Shown piece by piece: positions 9,227-18,399 of a stretch of DNA of 64,000 nucleotides (its first letter is position 1; each line of letters begins with the position of its first letter). Source of the DNA: Mesorhizobium sp. CAU 1732 (GTDB taxonomy: Bacteria; Pseudomonadota; Alphaproteobacteria; Rhizobiales; Rhizobiaceae); NCBI RefSeq assembly GCF_039888675.1, contig NZ_JBDQQR010000004.1, positions 1 through 64,000 on the forward strand, written 5' to 3'. The notes beneath the pieces are model-generated. The model searched no databases and was not told where the DNA came from. It saw only the letters and a list, made by a program, of their open reading frames with translations. The position numbers were made by a program, and so were the translations under genes.

Positions 9227-9388
9227 ATGATCTTTGTCGCGGCCGGCATCGCTGCGGCATTTGTTCTGTTCCGAAGCCGATCATTGTCTCCACCACCCGC
9301 CAAAAACGACGAAGCAGATCAGCGCAAGAAGGAGCCCTATGCCGTCTTCTGTCCGAACGATTTCGCAGCCTTTGGCCATGAGCCGTGA
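9227..9388 (+). CDS. Possible single-pass membrane microprotein (53 aa)
   Basis: The ATG at 9227 opens a 53-codon frame. It starts with MIFVAAGIAAAFVLF, a plausible membrane anchor, and continues with a basic, polar tail. It follows the disordered-protein gene on the same strand by 49 bp. No convincing ribosome-binding site is visible, and its last 45 bases overlap the antisense resolvase remnant. It could be a chance frame. Confidence 0.3.
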   Translation: MIFVAAGIAAAFVLFRSRSLSPPPAKNDEADQRKKEPYAVFCPNDFAAFGHEP

Positions 9389-9448
9389 AAGTCGACCGTC
9401 AAGGTGCCGGCCGGTCGTGCGAACGCGTGCATATCCAATGCGTGCCAT
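9343..9448 (-). pseudogene. N-terminal scrap of a serine recombinase (resolvase/invertase)
   Basis: MARIGYARVRTTGRHLDGRL matches the N-terminus of Tn3-type resolvases, including the catalytic-serine neighbourhood of the YARVST consensus. Here the position normally held by the catalytic serine reads Arg. Only about 35 residues remain before homology stops. Relic of a transposon or plasmid resolvase. Confidence 0.7.
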
Positions 9449-9539
9449 GTGTCGCCTCAGGGTCAAAACTGAGGCTACAGCGTCACAAATGGTCGGCGTC
9501 AACTCTTATGTTACGGCGCGCGGCGTCACCTTTGGTGCG

Positions 9540-9979
9540 TCACGTGCGGGTATACCGTGATGTTTCGATCGAGCGGACTTGAGTGCCAGCCAGCCTGTGT
9601 GAAAGACCCTCAGCGAGCGCTGCTTGCGCGCTTCGCGGCATAGAGGGTACTGAAGCGGATTGAAGCGCGGAGTTGGGCAGGCCGCTGATACCATCGATCG
9701 TCACAATATCAGGACGAGCTGATTGCCTGAGGATCGGGAGGACGCCTTGCGTGAGCAGGAAGGTTCCGGTGACGGCCGCGTTGATGACCGACATCACCTG
9801 CTCGTTGGAATGATCCTGGTCCGAGGCCTCCAGCCACATCGCACCGTTGTTGACCAGGACGTCGATGCACGGCCATCGGCGCGCAAAAGCTCCATGGCCG
9901 AGGACACGGATTTCGGTTCCGCCAAATCAATTTGTACGATAGGCACATCCATTCCGTGGATCGTACCCGCCGTTGTGGA
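9540..9979 (-). pseudogene. Degraded short-chain dehydrogenase/reductase
   Basis: The minus strand carries pieces of an SDR in different frames. First is DVPIVQIDLAEPKSVSSAME. Then, after a one-base shift near 9870, comes the IDVLVNNGAMW motif and a VTGTFLLTQGVLPIL helix. The active-site YAAK is readable only in a third frame near 9640. The N-terminal TGxxxGIG nucleotide-binding loop and the C-terminal substrate loop are absent. At least two frameshifts and truncation at both ends make this a clear pseudogene. Confidence 0.8.
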
Positions 9980-10016
9980 ATGTCTTGACTCCATTCCTAG
10001 GGGTAGCGGCCCCGGT

Positions 10017-10583
10017 TTACCCCTGAGCTGTGCCTCGCCTGAAACCGATCCCGTATGTGATGTAGGACAGCCCCTGCATCATGAGGTCGACGGCGAGGAA
10101 AATGCCAAGCACCCACAAGCTGTTGATCGGCCAGCGCAGCATAATGACCAGGCCTACTACAAGCGTCACCACGCCGCCGGCGACGATCCAGCCCCAGCCG
10201 CTCGACCCGCGCTGCGTTAAGCCAGCAAATATACGCACCGCGCCCGCAGCGATGAGACTCACTGCTATCATGAGTGTGAGAATTGCCGTTGCAAACATCG
10301 GATTGTAGAAAGTAAGGACGCCTGCGGCAGCATAAAGGATGCCTGTCAGCAGCCACAGGGCAAAGCCGCCCCAGGTCCTGACGCCGAAAGCATGCACGAT
10401 CTCGCCGATGCCACCCACGATCATCATCGCGCCGACCATCAGCACGCTGGCGAAAGTTGCAGTCAGCAGATTCGCCGACGCAAAGAGCCCCGCGCCGAGC
10501 ACGACCACGCCGAGCACGACAAACCACAGTGATCTCTTACCCGCATGTCCCATACTCTCCGAAGTTTCCGACACCTGTGTCAT
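10017..10583 (-). CDS. HdeD family membrane protein (DUF308)
   Basis: 188 residues, matching the family length. Six hydrophobic segments are arranged as three pairs, with the recurrent glycine- and alanine-rich helices and the GFALWLLTGILYAAAGVL motif of HdeD. In E. coli HdeD contributes to acid resistance at high cell density. In alphaproteobacteria the role is unproven. I place the start at 10583 (MTQVSETSES). The frame continues upstream only as an antisense extension. It is probably first in a short leftward unit. Confidence 0.85.
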   Translation of the reverse strand: MTQVSETSESMGHAGKRSLWFVVLGVVVLGAGLFASANLLTATFASVLMVGAMMIVGGIGEIVHAFGVRTWGGFALWLLTGILYAAAGVLTFYNPMFATAILTLMIAVSLIAAGAVRIFAGLTQRGSSGWGWIVAGGVVTLVVGLVIMLRWPINSLWVLGIFLAVDLMMQGLSYITYGIGFRRGTAQG

Positions 10584-10693
10584 GTTATCACCGCCGTCCG
10601 ATCTTTCTTGTTGCTGGTCATTTTCATTCTGCCTGGAAAGCGACCTCGCCGGTTTTGGAGCCGCTACAACTCGACGTCCTCGGCGCCTGGTGT

Positions 10694-11026
10694 TCACCCG
10701 GTTCCTTGCTGCATCGACAGGACGTTGCCCCCGGCGTCGATAATGCAGGTCCTCGTAGAACCCGCGACGTTGAGGTCCACCTGGTAGGTTGTCGCGTCGA
10801 TCCTGCGGGATGTCACGGGCAGCACATTTCCACCGCCACCACCCGCCGCGGCGGTGGCGCAAAGCAGTTGAATATCCGCGGGCGCAGTGTCCGCTGCCGT
10901 TCGCGCCATATGGTCCGGCGCTGGAGTGCTGGTGCTGCACGCGCCCAGCACCGTGGCGAGGGATAGCACGCCTGCACCAACAGCCCATCTCCCGAAGCGG
11001 CAACCACGGCGTTTTCGCATGTTCAT
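10694..11026 (-). CDS. Small predicted lipoprotein
   Basis: 110 residues. A basic N-terminus and hydrophobic stretch end in the lipobox LGACS (Cys30), so the mature protein should be anchored to the membrane at the periplasmic side. The mature part contains QLLCATAA, a Gly-rich loop and a short beta-type domain (YQVDLNVAGSTRTCIIDAGGN) with two cysteines that could form a disulfide. I know no named family. It lies 23 bp after the L,D-transpeptidase gene and is probably cotranscribed with it. Confidence 0.65.
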   Translation of the reverse strand: MNMRKRRGCRFGRWAVGAGVLSLATVLGACSTSTPAPDHMARTAADTAPADIQLLCATAAAGGGGGNVLPVTSRRIDATTYQVDLNVAGSTRTCIIDAGGNVLSMQQGTG

Positions 11027-11049
11027 CTGTTGCCTCTTCTCCATCACAG

Positions 11050-11760
11050 CTAAAGGCCCCTGTAGAGCGCCGCGCCCTGCATCAGGACGATGACCTTGGC
11101 GCCGACCTTGACGCGGGAATGCAGGTCGATGACGTCGTCGTTGACCATGCGGATGCAACCGGAAGAGACGCTCAGCCCCATCGTCCATGGCTCCGGCGTT
11201 CCGTGAATGCGGTAGATCGTGTCCTGATCGCCTTCGTAGAGGTAGAGGGCGCGCGCGCCGAGCGGATTGTCCGGCCCGCCGGGCTGGCCGCCGGCCCACT
11301 TTCTTGCATTGGGATCGCGGGCCACCATCTCTGCCGGCGGCGTCCATCGCGGCCATTCGGCGGTGCGGCCGACACGGACGATCCCGGCCCAGCCGAACCC
11401 CTCCCTGCCGACACCGATGCCGTATCGTATGGCTTGCTGCCCCGGCTGGACGAGGTAGAGGAAGTGCTGGTTCCCGTCGATGATGATCGTGCCCGGATCC
11501 TCTGCCGTCCTGAACGTCACGATTTGCCGCCGGAACGGCTCAGGGACTTGCTGGTGCTGACGATAATACTGGTATGCCCTGGTACGATCGTACTCGATCC
11601 AACTGCGTGTTTTTGGGTCGTAGACCTGCGTCTGCGCAGCCGCCTGTCCGGGCAGCAGATAGAACCCCAAGGCCAGCGTGAAGGCCAGCGCGCTGCGGGT
11701 AGTCCTGTGTCGGCGTTCCCGAGATAACGCGGTCAGATCACCGCTCACGGCTTTGCCCAT
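11050..11760 (-). CDS. L,D-transpeptidase (YkuD domain)
   Basis: 236 residues from the ATG at 11760. An in-frame ATG at 11793 is possible. A signal peptide (ALAFTLALGFYLLPGQAAAQ) leads to a linker and the YkuD domain at about residues 85-235, with the catalytic set IHGTPEPW and SVSSGCIRM (nucleophile Cys). These periplasmic enzymes form 3-3 crosslinks in peptidoglycan or attach proteins to it. The start overlaps the end of the upstream ProX-type gene by 16 bases, which implies translational coupling between two otherwise unrelated envelope functions. Confidence 0.9.
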   Translation of the reverse strand: MGKAVSGDLTALSRERRHRTTRSALAFTLALGFYLLPGQAAAQTQVYDPKTRSWIEYDRTRAYQYYRQHQQVPEPFRRQIVTFRTAEDPGTIIIDGNQHFLYLVQPGQQAIRYGIGVGREGFGWAGIVRVGRTAEWPRWTPPAEMVARDPNARKWAGGQPGGPDNPLGARALYLYEGDQDTIYRIHGTPEPWTMGLSVSSGCIRMVNDDVIDLHSRVKVGAKVIVLMQGAALYRGL

Positions 11761-12713
11761 GCTTCTACCCGCTCCGCGTTCCGCGCCACCCATTCTTCGG
11801 CAAATTCCTGCGGGCCTCGCCTCTCTACCTGAAGGGCGTAACTCATCGCGATCGCTTCATCCGGCTCGAAGGTAACCCGTTCCAGAAATGCGGCTATCCT
11901 CGGATGCCTTGCGCGCAGCGATGTGGCATAGGCGATATGGTAGTTGGCTGAATCCCAACCCACCGGCGCGCTCGACTTCGACAGCCACGCCGGATCGTCG
12001 GACGGCAGCACGATGTTCCATTTGGCGGGATCGTATAGCGGCTCTGTCAGCCTGACGATATCATGCAGCTCGAACACGGCATGTGGCGCATAGCACGCGA
12101 AAACCAGCGGCTGGTCAGTTGCCTGCGCGGCATCCACCGCCGCCATGCCTACGTCTTCGGGCATTTCAAGCAGCATGAGGTCCTTTGAATATCCGTAGCT
12201 GTTGGCGCGAACCCGTTCGATGCCGGTCGACGACCATGTCTGCGCGCCGATCCACATCTCGCCGCGGCCGTCGCCGTCCGTATCCAGAGCCGCCGTTTTC
12301 TGCGGATCGTTGAGATCGGATATATCCTTGATGCCGTATGTGTCGGCAGCAACACGGGTTGCACAGATGCCCTGCCATGCCGGAACGCCCATCGGGCTGA
12401 TCGCGACCGTTCCGGCATCCGTCACGTAGCGCGTCACGAGATTGTCGAGGTTCGGCAGCCAAACCTCGGGATGAATGTCGACCTTGCCAGAATCCAGCCC
12501 CGCGAACGCGATCAGGGTGCCCATCTCAACCGCATCGGCCGCAACCCCGAATTCCTTGTCGATTGCCACTTTCAGTATGTGCGCGGTTGCCCGCCCCGAC
12601 GACCAGTTGGGCATGGCTATGACAAGATCAGCAGCTTGTGCACCAGTATCAGTGAACGGAGACAGGGACACAGCGAATGCGACTGGACAAAGCAACCGCA
12701 AGATATGTCCCAT
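11745..12713 (-). CDS. ABC transporter substrate-binding protein, ProX/OpuAC (glycine betaine) type
   Basis: 322 residues from the ATG at 12713 (MGHILRLL). The signal peptide ends near AQAADL. The mature protein starts with the DLVIAMPNWSSGRATAHILK pattern of quaternary-amine-binding proteins and includes PEVWLPN and WIGAQTWSSTG segments typical of the family. No matching permease or ATPase gene is next to it, so it is an orphan binding protein here. Aromatic-cage residues cannot be assigned without alignment. Glycine betaine, choline and related osmolytes are possible ligands. Confidence 0.8.
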   Translation of the reverse strand: MGHILRLLCPVAFAVSLSPFTDTGAQAADLVIAMPNWSSGRATAHILKVAIDKEFGVAADAVEMGTLIAFAGLDSGKVDIHPEVWLPNLDNLVTRYVTDAGTVAISPMGVPAWQGICATRVAADTYGIKDISDLNDPQKTAALDTDGDGRGEMWIGAQTWSSTGIERVRANSYGYSKDLMLLEMPEDVGMAAVDAAQATDQPLVFACYAPHAVFELHDIVRLTEPLYDPAKWNIVLPSDDPAWLSKSSAPVGWDSANYHIAYATSLRARHPRIAAFLERVTFEPDEAIAMSYALQVERRGPQEFAEEWVARNAERVEAWAKP

Positions 12714-12743
12714 CAGCAAGCTCCCCACGCTACAAGCACTCAA

Positions 12744-13133
12744 TTGAATCAGGAATTTATCTTTCCTCCCCCGAGTTTAGTTGTGCGGCAAGCAAAGTCA
12801 TTGACCTACAGTCCCGCATATTGGCAGTGCGTCCGAAATTCCTGAGCGTGAACCTCTCTGCGGCATCGTCAGTCCGTCGCTTGACCCTCGTCTGCAACAA
12901 CTGCTCCGGAACGCTGGCGGGGTAGTATGGTCGAGGGTACCGGGAAAGATCGACGTCTCCACAAGAGGGACAGCTCGCCGAGGGCAAAACCCCGGGCGAG
13001 CGCATTGCCGCGACCCGCGGAGCAATGTAGCAGAAGGCGTGCTATTGCACCGGATAGAACGAGGGAGCCATACTGCGCGGCTGTGCCGAGAGCTTTCCAA
13101 CACCTCAAAAGCGATAGAAGCAAGCGCTCTCGC
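12744..13133. other. Intergenic region, no supported gene
   Basis: About 390 bases between the ProX-type and MliC-like genes. Overlapping frames exist on both strands, but none has a good start, domain pattern or plausible composition. Confidence 0.5.
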
Positions 13134-13454
13134 TCAACCGCCGGTGCATGCGGTCGGCACGGCTCTGCCAACGCCCCACGATAGTCGCCCCTGTACAATA
13201 GTCAGCGTCAGACGACCGTTTGAAAAGGTCGTTCCTTCTGCCCCCATGGAGGATAGTTCGACTGCGATCGCGTCGTTGACAGATACCGACGCGCGATCGC
13301 CGAGGAGTTGCACTGCCAGACGCGTGCCGTCCTTGCACACGTAATTGCTGACGGGATAGGGGTTGCCCGCGCCGATAGACACGCCAGATGCGGAATGACC
13401 GAAACTTGTGAGCATCAGGGTGGTGATTGCCGCGATCGATAGTTTTCTCAGCAC
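13134..13454 (-). CDS. MliC/PliC-like C-type lysozyme inhibitor domain protein
   Basis: 106 residues from a GTG at 13454, chosen because GGAGG lies eight bases upstream. A signal peptide (LSIAAITTLMLTSFGHSASG) precedes a small beta-barrel domain with NYVCKDGTRLAVQLLGDRA and a closing ACTGG. The paired cysteines and spacing match membrane-bound lysozyme inhibitors. There is no lipobox, so it should be periplasmic or secreted. It would protect peptidoglycan from host-type lysozyme. The next gene, divergent, is another small envelope protein of the HslJ/META kind. Confidence 0.7.
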   Translation of the reverse strand: MLRKLSIAAITTLMLTSFGHSASGVSIGAGNPYPVSNYVCKDGTRLAVQLLGDRASVSVNDAIAVELSSMGAEGTTFSNGRLTLTIVQGRLSWGVGRAVPTACTGG

Positions 13455-13800
13455 GATGATCCTCCAAACTGGCGCATTAGCGTAGATGAAACGCAGAAAT
13501 ACGTCTTCTCCGTAGCGCTCTGATATTTCGACCTTGAACCAACCTCGATAGATTCCGTTGGAACGAAGGAGGCGTATTGCACCGGTCAGAATCAGCGAGG
13601 AGATGTGGGAAGAATATTGCGTCCATGCCGAACTTATCAATGTGCCACGCGTCCCGAGACATGGACACCGGTTTATTTTTGCTCGATCGACCTGTGCTTT
13701 ATCAAACTCGCTGTAGATTATCGGCCGAATAACCGCCCTATGCATTATCCCGACGGTGTCGGGCCAAAGTCCGAAAACGATCACTGGAGACGGGACCGCA
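13455..13800. other. Divergent intergenic region, no supported gene
   Basis: About 345 bases separate the MliC-like and META-domain genes and must hold both promoters. It is noticeably richer in A+T than its surroundings. I could not assign promoter boxes with confidence. Confidence 0.4.
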
Positions 13801-14547
13801 ATGGTGAATTTCGCAGGCCGGTTCGCTTGGCTGGTCAACTTTCATCGGGCGGCCGGGGTTGCTGTTTCTTTGTCGCTTGCAGGTCTGGCGACCATCGACG
13901 AGACCGAGGCCGCAACGTTGACCGCTCGCGGCAACGAACCGGCTTGGCATGTCGAGATCTCAGAGACAGCGATCACGTTTCGTGAGTTGAACGGCGAGAA
14001 CTTTAAGATCGAGCCGGTGCCACAGGCTACAACGCCATCGCGCGGCATAACCATCTATTCGGCGACGGTCGACGGGCAACCTTTCTCGCTCACGATAGAA
14101 GACAAGATATGCGCGGACACCATGACCGGGATGCCCCACCCGAAGGCCGCTGCGATGGTTCTCGGCACCCGGTCGCTGTCGGGCTGCGCCGGCGAGCCGG
14201 CGTTTCTCCTTCATGGCGGCTGGAGTATCGAGGAGATCAACGGATCGACGATCGTCACGGAATCCGAGCCGTCGCTGGTCTTCGATCCGGACGGAAACAT
14301 TAACGGCAACACATCCTGCAACAGGTTCCTCGGAAAGTTCACCCTCACCGGCGAGGGACTGACGATCTCGGAAACAGGCGCCTCTATGATGATGTGTGAT
14401 CAACCGTTGATGGAGCAGGAACGAAGCTTGCTTGTCGCGTTGCAAGCGGTTCGTCGCTTCGAGGTCGTTGCTGCGGAGCGTGTCCACCTGCTTGGCGACG
14501 ACAGCCGGACACTTGTGAGCATCCGCCGATTAGTAGCCAGCCCTTGA
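13801..14547 (+). CDS. META-domain (HslJ-like) secreted protein with N-terminal COG3650-type domain
   Basis: 248 residues from the ATG at 13801, with GGAG upstream. A hydrophobic leader (VAVSLSLAGLATI) precedes a first domain starting ARGNEPAWHVEIS. This region carries the 'GNEPFW' pattern seen in COG3650/YajT-like proteins and the paired cysteines DKICADTM and SLSGCAGEP. The C-terminal part, WSIEEINGSTI through NGNTSCNRFLGKF, TGASMMMCDQPLMEQE and RRFEV, is a textbook META/HslJ domain. Such proteins are associated with heat- or drug-induced envelope stress. The molecular role is unknown. Confidence 0.8.
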   Translation: MVNFAGRFAWLVNFHRAAGVAVSLSLAGLATIDETEAATLTARGNEPAWHVEISETAITFRELNGENFKIEPVPQATTPSRGITIYSATVDGQPFSLTIEDKICADTMTGMPHPKAAAMVLGTRSLSGCAGEPAFLLHGGWSIEEINGSTIVTESEPSLVFDPDGNINGNTSCNRFLGKFTLTGEGLTISETGASMMMCDQPLMEQERSLLVALQAVRRFEVVAAERVHLLGDDSRTLVSIRRLVASP

Positions 14548-14570
14548 CCGCCAAGCTGCGGTCCCGCTCG

Positions 14571-15380
14571 TCAACGCAGCATCGCCGCCAAGAGCTTACC
14601 CGCCGACAACACCGTCAACCCATGGTCGAATGCCCCCGTTTCGAGGAAGTTGAAAGTCTCCACGACCGCGACCGGGTTATTCATAATGAATGTATGGGTC
14701 GCATGCAGCACGATGTGATCATCCGCACCCTCAAGCCTAGTCGATTGAACCGTGACCTTTCCGTCATTGGGGCCGGACAGGATCGAGTTAAATACCGGGT
14801 TGACGGAGATGTCGCCGGCGATGATCCCGAGCGGATAGTCTGGCCCCGGCAGCGTTTTCGGCATCGCGTCCGCTTCGGTGCCGAGTTCCAGTCCGGCCGG
14901 TCCGTTGATCCACCTGAAAGGCGGCAGATCGCCAAACACATCGACGATCTCGGAACCTCCGTTGGGTGGAGCGAGCATCACCACCCTGCCCATCTGCCCC
15001 GGTCTGTCGCGAGCTAACCAGTACCGCAACAGAATTCCACCCATCGAGTGCGTCACGAAATGCACCTTGCGCGGCCCGCAGTCCTCGATCGCGCCGCCCA
15101 CATAGTCGGCGAGATTCGCGATACTGGCTGTTGTCGAAGGATATGAGACGTTGACGACCTCGAAGCCTCGCCCCGTCAACGTCTTCTCTATGAGCCAGAA
15201 CGAGCCGCTGCCACGAGCCAGTCCGTGCAGGAGCACGACACATTGACCGCCCCCCGGTTGACTAACCTGTGCCCAGGCGGGCTCCATCAAGAACTGCGTC
15301 GCAAACATGACCGCCGCCATGCCGGAGACCGCCCAGCGAAACTTACGCCACATCACGGCTGCGGGAATCGCCTGGCGCAT
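14571..15380 (-). CDS. Secreted alpha/beta-hydrolase lipase/esterase
   Basis: 269 residues if started at 15380 (GGAG about 13 bases upstream). ATG 15353 is an alternative. A leader [20 protein letters not shown] ends near AWAQ. The fold shows the oxyanion [11 protein letters not shown] loop and the nucleophile elbow [13 protein letters not shown] (Ser). The active-site acid may lie in the [18 protein letters not shown] region, and the catalytic His in [10 protein letters not shown]. It resembles EstA/PGAP1-like lipases that act on acyl esters in the periplasm or outside. It sits just downstream of the amidohydrolase gene on the same strand. Confidence 0.8.
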   Translation of the reverse strand: MRQAIPAAVMWRKFRWAVSGMAAVMFATQFLMEPAWAQVSQPGGGQCVVLLHGLARGSGSFWLIEKTLTGRGFEVVNVSYPSTTASIANLADYVGGAIEDCGPRKVHFVTHSMGGILLRYWLARDRPGQMGRVVMLAPPNGGSEIVDVFGDLPPFRWINGPAGLELGTEADAMPKTLPGPDYPLGIIAGDISVNPVFNSILSGPNDGKVTVQSTRLEGADDHIVLHATHTFIMNNPVAVVETFNFLETGAFDHGLTVLSAGKLLAAMLR

Positions 15381-15489
15381 CGAAGCCGGCGACAGCTCCC
15401 GCCACCCGCCACGGGAAATGACTTTGCAGCTTCCGCAAAGCCGGGCGTGGAAGGCCATGCGAACTGAAACACGGGTTTCCGTGGCGCCT

Positions 15490-16932
15490 TCACAGAGTGT
15501 TCTTGTGCAGCCGCCCATCCTTCATGATCACTACGAAGTTGTTCTGCGGATCCTCCAGCAAGCCGATATCGTCGAGCGGGTTGCCGCCGACGACAAGAAG
15601 GTCGGCAAACGCTCCCGCCTCGATTACGCCCAGCTTGCCCGGATAAGGATTGCGGAGGTTGGAAAGAGCCAGCAACTCGGCATTGCCCGAAGTCGCCATC
15701 TGGAGAGCCTCGGCATTGCTATACCAGTTCGCCAGATGCGTGAGCATGACATTCTGGCGTAGCGCCAGTTCCTGTGAGAAAAGCACGTCGGATCCCCAGG
15801 CTGTCTTGACCCCGTGCTTGCGGGCAAGGTCGTACAGCCGCGGCGTCCCGACGAATATCTGCTGGGCGCGCTCGACGCCCGGTCCGGTTTGCGAACCGGC
15901 ATCCTCCATCGTCAGGAAGGGTTGTGTGCTGAGCCATGCGCCCCGTTCCGCCATAAGCACGGCGGTTTCCTCGTCGATGAGATGGGCATGCTCTATGCAG
16001 GCTACGCCGGCATGCAAAGCGCGCTGCACGGCGCGCGAGGAATAGGCGTGCACCGCAACGTAGGTGTTCCAATCCTGCGCGACCTCAACGCCTGCCCGCA
16101 GATCATCCTCGCTGAACGCCACCATGTCCAAGGGGCTGCGCGGCGACGATACGCCGCCGCCGCCGACAAGCTTTATCTGCGACGCGCCTTGAAGCAGTTG
16201 CTCGCGAACCCGCAACTTCAACTCGTCGATTCCGTCCACGATCGCGGACCCGCCCAGCAATTCGCCATCGCTGAGCCTTCCGCCGTCGCGCGGAATGTCG
16301 CCCGGCAAACGTAGGTCGGCGTGCCCTCCGGATGTCGTGATCATCGCGCCTGACGGATAGATGCGGGGACCGTCGATTATTCCGGTGTCGATAGCCTGTT
16401 TGAACGAGAAAACCGGCCCGCCGAGGTCGCGGATAGTGGTAAAGCCCCTCATCAGCGTCCGTTCAGCCTCGGCTGTGGACATGGCATAGATGATGCCGGG
16501 GTCACCGCTCACCAGAACGTTGATCGGGACCGCAGCGAAGATGGTGTGCCAGTGCATGTCGATCAGGCCAGGCATGACGACGCCATTGCCGCATGAGATG
16601 ACGGTGGCGTCGGCGGGCGCGGGCGCATTGGTCAGGTCAATGTCGGCAATCCTGTTGTCCTCGACCAGGATCTGTGCGCCGTCCTTCAGTCCGCCGGACT
16701 TGCCGTCGAAAAGTCGTGCCTCGCGAAACAGGATCTTTGATGGCCGGGGGGTGGTTTGTGCGGACGAAGGTTTGACCAGGGCGCCTGTGATAGCGGCCGC
16801 TCCGATACCGGACAGAAAACCACGCCTCGACAGGTTGTCCAGACGGCGAGCAGCCTTCAGAAAATCGGGGTTAGAACAGCCGCAGCCGTTGCCATGAACA
16901 AGATGACCGTATTTTGCGCCAAGCCGTAACAT
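15490..16932 (-). CDS. Tat-exported amidohydrolase (prolidase/imidazolonepropionase-like, binuclear metal)
   Basis: 480 residues. A twin-arginine leader [18 protein letters not shown] near residue 35 predicts folded export. All amidohydrolase-superfamily metal ligands are present: DMHWHT (HxH), the carboxylatable lysine in [24 protein letters not shown] and the aspartate of WGSDVLF. The closest functional analogues I know are Caulobacter-type enzymes that cleave Xaa-Arg and Xaa-Lys dipeptides or N-acyl amino acids. That specificity is inference. It is encoded head-to-tail with the desuccinylase-like gene at 17019-18212 and opposite an arginine transport/deiminase operon, which fits a role in releasing basic amino acids. 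Confidence 0.85.
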   Translation of the reverse strand: MLRLGAKYGHLVHGNGCGCSNPDFLKAARRLDNLSRRGFLSGIGAAAITGALVKPSSAQTTPRPSKILFREARLFDGKSGGLKDGAQILVEDNRIADIDLTNAPAPADATVISCGNGVVMPGLIDMHWHTIFAAVPINVLVSGDPGIIYAMSTAEAERTLMRGFTTIRDLGGPVFSFKQAIDTGIIDGPRIYPSGAMITTSGGHADLRLPGDIPRDGGRLSDGELLGGSAIVDGIDELKLRVREQLLQGASQIKLVGGGGVSSPRSPLDMVAFSEDDLRAGVEVAQDWNTYVAVHAYSSRAVQRALHAGVACIEHAHLIDEETAVLMAERGAWLSTQPFLTMEDAGSQTGPGVERAQQIFVGTPRLYDLARKHGVKTAWGSDVLFSQELALRQNVMLTHLANWYSNAEALQMATSGNAELLALSNLRNPYPGKLGVIEAGAFADLLVVGGNPLDDIGLLEDPQNNFVVIMKDGRLHKNTL

Positions 16933-17018
16933 GGTTCACCTTTTCCTTTAAATGGGCTGCGGGACGATCCAGAGACTGATCCGGCTTGTCCGGCCGTCGC
17001 AACAAGGCGGCCGGTCGC

Positions 17019-18212
17019 TCACTCAACCAGAACATCACCACCGACCGGATCTGCGCTGTCGAAGAGGATGAATACGATCGGCGTTCCCGGCTCCGCCGTC
17101 GCGTCCGTCCGCCTGGCTCCGACCTCGCCGGCACGATCGGCGGTATATTCGGCGACGACTTCCCCGAACGTGTTCGTCTGGACGGCAACCTTCTGGCCTG
17201 CGGTGACCTTCTCGTTGAGCTCGACCACGAGTTCGACAAAACCGCCCTGGGTGGCGATGATCGGAAACAAACCGTCGGCGACGAAGACCTCCGTATCCTT
17301 TCCGGTTCGGCCTATCGGGCCAGGAATGATGCCATGGTGCTTGAGGACATTCATCGTGCCTTCGACGAACCGGTCGATCATCTCATAGTCGAAGATGCGT
17401 GGATTGCCGATCTCAGGCGTCAGGGCGGGGATGCCGGCATCGATGAGCGCGTTGGCGAGCAGGCCGGGATAGGCCGGATTGTCGAAAATCTGGTCGATCG
17501 GAAAGAGCTCCGCCATCGCCCGCACTTCGGGCAAATCCATCCGCGCCAGATGGAAGGCCGTCGCGTCCATGCCGGTGGCAGCGGTGTGGAAATCCAATGC
17601 ATAGTCGAGGTTAGGCCGCAGGAGCCTGTTGAAGACGAGGCCGGCATGCCGCGTCGGCGCGTCTGGAGCGTTCTCATTGCCGGGGAAGGCTCGGTTAATG
17701 TCGATGAGATCGATGCCGCGGCCCGAATTGGCCCACCTGCGGCCCATGCTCTCTATCGCCGGACGCGACAGGTCGAAAACCGCGACAACCGTCCCGGACA
17801 TGGAAGCAGGATCGAGCGCCTTCATGACCATTTGCAGGGTGCGAATGGAACTCATCTCGTCGCCGTGCACGCCGCTGATCAGTCCCAGCCTCTTGCCGGG
17901 AGCTGCCCCCTTGGCGACCATGACGGACACATACCAGTGCTGGCCGCCCGGCATCTGCACGCCACGGAAATAGAAGCTGTGCGTCTTTCCCGGCTCCAGA
18001 TCCGATACGTCCAGCGCGCTGATGACCTGCTTGCCGTCAATGATGTCGCCTGTGTAGACCGTCTCGTTCCCTCCGGCGTCTGCCGAACCTGACGATGTTG
18101 TCTGTGCGTTGGCTGATCCGCCGAGGAGCGCGACCGCGGCACCCGCAGTCGATGCCGATGCGATCATGAAGCTCCGGCGATCGAGCCCTGTCTCATTTAT
18201 TGCCGTCATCAC
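17019..18212 (-). CDS. Tat-exported succinylglutamate desuccinylase/aspartoacylase family (M14-like) protein
   Basis: 397 residues. The leader LDRRSFMIASASTAGAAVALL is a Tat signal. The zinc site is visible as SGVHGDEMSS (HxxE) plus the later LDFHTAATG histidine. DINRAFPG and LTPEIGNP carry the usual arginine and catalytic glutamate. A biotinyl-lipoyl-like C-terminal segment (VVELNEKVTAGQKV) is typical of this subfamily. Characterised relatives remove acyl groups from amino acids (AstE, aspartoacylase), but those act in the cytoplasm, whereas this one is exported. It is about 85 bp upstream of the amidohydrolase, on the same strand, and divergent from an amino-acid antiporter. Confidence 0.85.
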   Translation of the reverse strand: MMTAINETGLDRRSFMIASASTAGAAVALLGGSANAQTTSSGSADAGGNETVYTGDIIDGKQVISALDVSDLEPGKTHSFYFRGVQMPGGQHWYVSVMVAKGAAPGKRLGLISGVHGDEMSSIRTLQMVMKALDPASMSGTVVAVFDLSRPAIESMGRRWANSGRGIDLIDINRAFPGNENAPDAPTRHAGLVFNRLLRPNLDYALDFHTAATGMDATAFHLARMDLPEVRAMAELFPIDQIFDNPAYPGLLANALIDAGIPALTPEIGNPRIFDYEMIDRFVEGTMNVLKHHGIIPGPIGRTGKDTEVFVADGLFPIIATQGGFVELVVELNEKVTAGQKVAVQTNTFGEVVAEYTADRAGEVGARRTDATAEPGTPIVFILFDSADPVGGDVLVE

Positions 18213-18399
18213 TGGACCCCATCGTCAGCTAGATCTGCCACCACGTCAGAGAGCAAAAAGCAGCAAATCCTCCCGGCAGCAACAGAGAAGCCATGGCGCC
18301 CCGGATATTGGGACGGAACGAATAGCAATGGGATTAGTGGCCAATCCCAAAGGTGCGAAGCACCCGATAAACCAGGAGTAATCGAGCTGCTGATTTCTG

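Noticed and set aside
12869..13198. 109-codon minus-strand frame upstream of the ProX-type gene
   Set aside because: It overlaps the MliC-like gene region in another phase, and has high Arg/Leu composition without any domain.
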